Shown here piece by piece: positions 5,958-6,068 of a stretch of DNA of 6,068 bases. A model generated the notes under the pieces. It saw only the letters and a list, made by a program, of their open reading frames with translations. It was not told the origin of the DNA and ran no database searches. The stretch's first letter is position 1. Every line of letters starts with the position of its first letter. Origin of the DNA: Desulfobacteraceae bacterium UBA5852 (GTDB lineage: Bacteria > Desulfobacterota > Desulfobacteria > Desulfobacterales > UBA5852); contig DJGG01000191.1 in the NCBI GenBank assembly GCA_002432195.1, positions 1 to 6,068 of the forward strand, given 5' to 3'. A program made the translations under genes and the position numbers.

Positions 5958-6068
5958 CCCGGTGTAGAGCCCCAGGCTGAGGATGCCCGGCTCCCAGGGC
6001 GAGAGCAGTCCCGTGGCAGCGATCGGTTCCGTGGCGTCCCCCGTTTCCTATCAGCCTGTGGATAAACT
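5958..6068 (-). promoter_or_regulatory. Region upstream of nuoA: probable leader or N-terminal codons of nuoA
   Basis: The 30 codons from 6047 to 5958 stay in frame with nuoA and read as a plausible NuoA N-terminus (MEPIAATGLLSPWEPG if ACG at 6032 starts, then ILSLGLYTG). GGGGGA at 6037-6042 lies four bases before that ACG. A TAG at 6048-6050 closes the frame. The remaining 18 bases to the window edge are too few to show the operon promoter. They include a perfect match to the DnaA-box consensus at 6057-6065 (TTATCCACA on the minus strand), which may be coincidence. Confidence 0.4.

Overview
The window holds the 5' half of an operon for respiratory complex I (proton-pumping NADH:quinone oxidoreductase, nuo). 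Everything is on the minus strand, so transcription runs from position 6068 towards 1. In transcription order the genes are nuoA (5957-5619), a three-way fusion nuoBCD (5649-3253), a 552-base non-coding gap full of palindromic repeats (3252-2701), nuoE (2700-2182), nuoF (2185-872) and the first 286 codons of nuoG (860-1, cut by the window edge).

The DNA is very GC-rich. The subunits resemble the E. coli type of complex I: NuoC and NuoD are fused, NuoA, NuoD and NuoE align closely with their E. coli counterparts, and NuoG carries the cysteines for the extra N7 cluster. Fusing NuoB to NuoCD as well is less common. From memory, nuoBCD fusions are annotated in some Desulfobacterota/Deltaproteobacteria. 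I therefore guess a GC-rich bacterium of that kind, but the sequence does not prove it.

NuoA is a membrane subunit at the junction of the two arms. NuoBCD supplies the quinone-reducing Q module with the terminal cluster N2. NuoE, NuoF and the N-terminus of NuoG form the electron-input N module (FMN, clusters N1a, N3, N1b, N5, N4, N7). All cluster ligands are intact. The genes are tightly packed, with a 31-base nuoA/nuoBCD overlap, an ATGA overlap of nuoE and nuoF, and 11 bases between nuoF and nuoG. The one break is the 552-base gap, which lies exactly between the Q-module and N-module genes.

Two things stand out. First, the gap holds two diverged copies, in the same orientation, of a roughly 185-200 base hairpin-forming element. 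They share inner arms and loop hexamers, while their outer stems differ in sequence yet remain self-complementary. Second, NuoF departs from the conserved nucleotide-binding signature: the second Glu of the GEET motif is Val. The equivalent residue in E. coli (Glu183) discriminates NADH from NADPH. I saw no transposase, CRISPR array, tRNA or rRNA, and no wholly new protein system.
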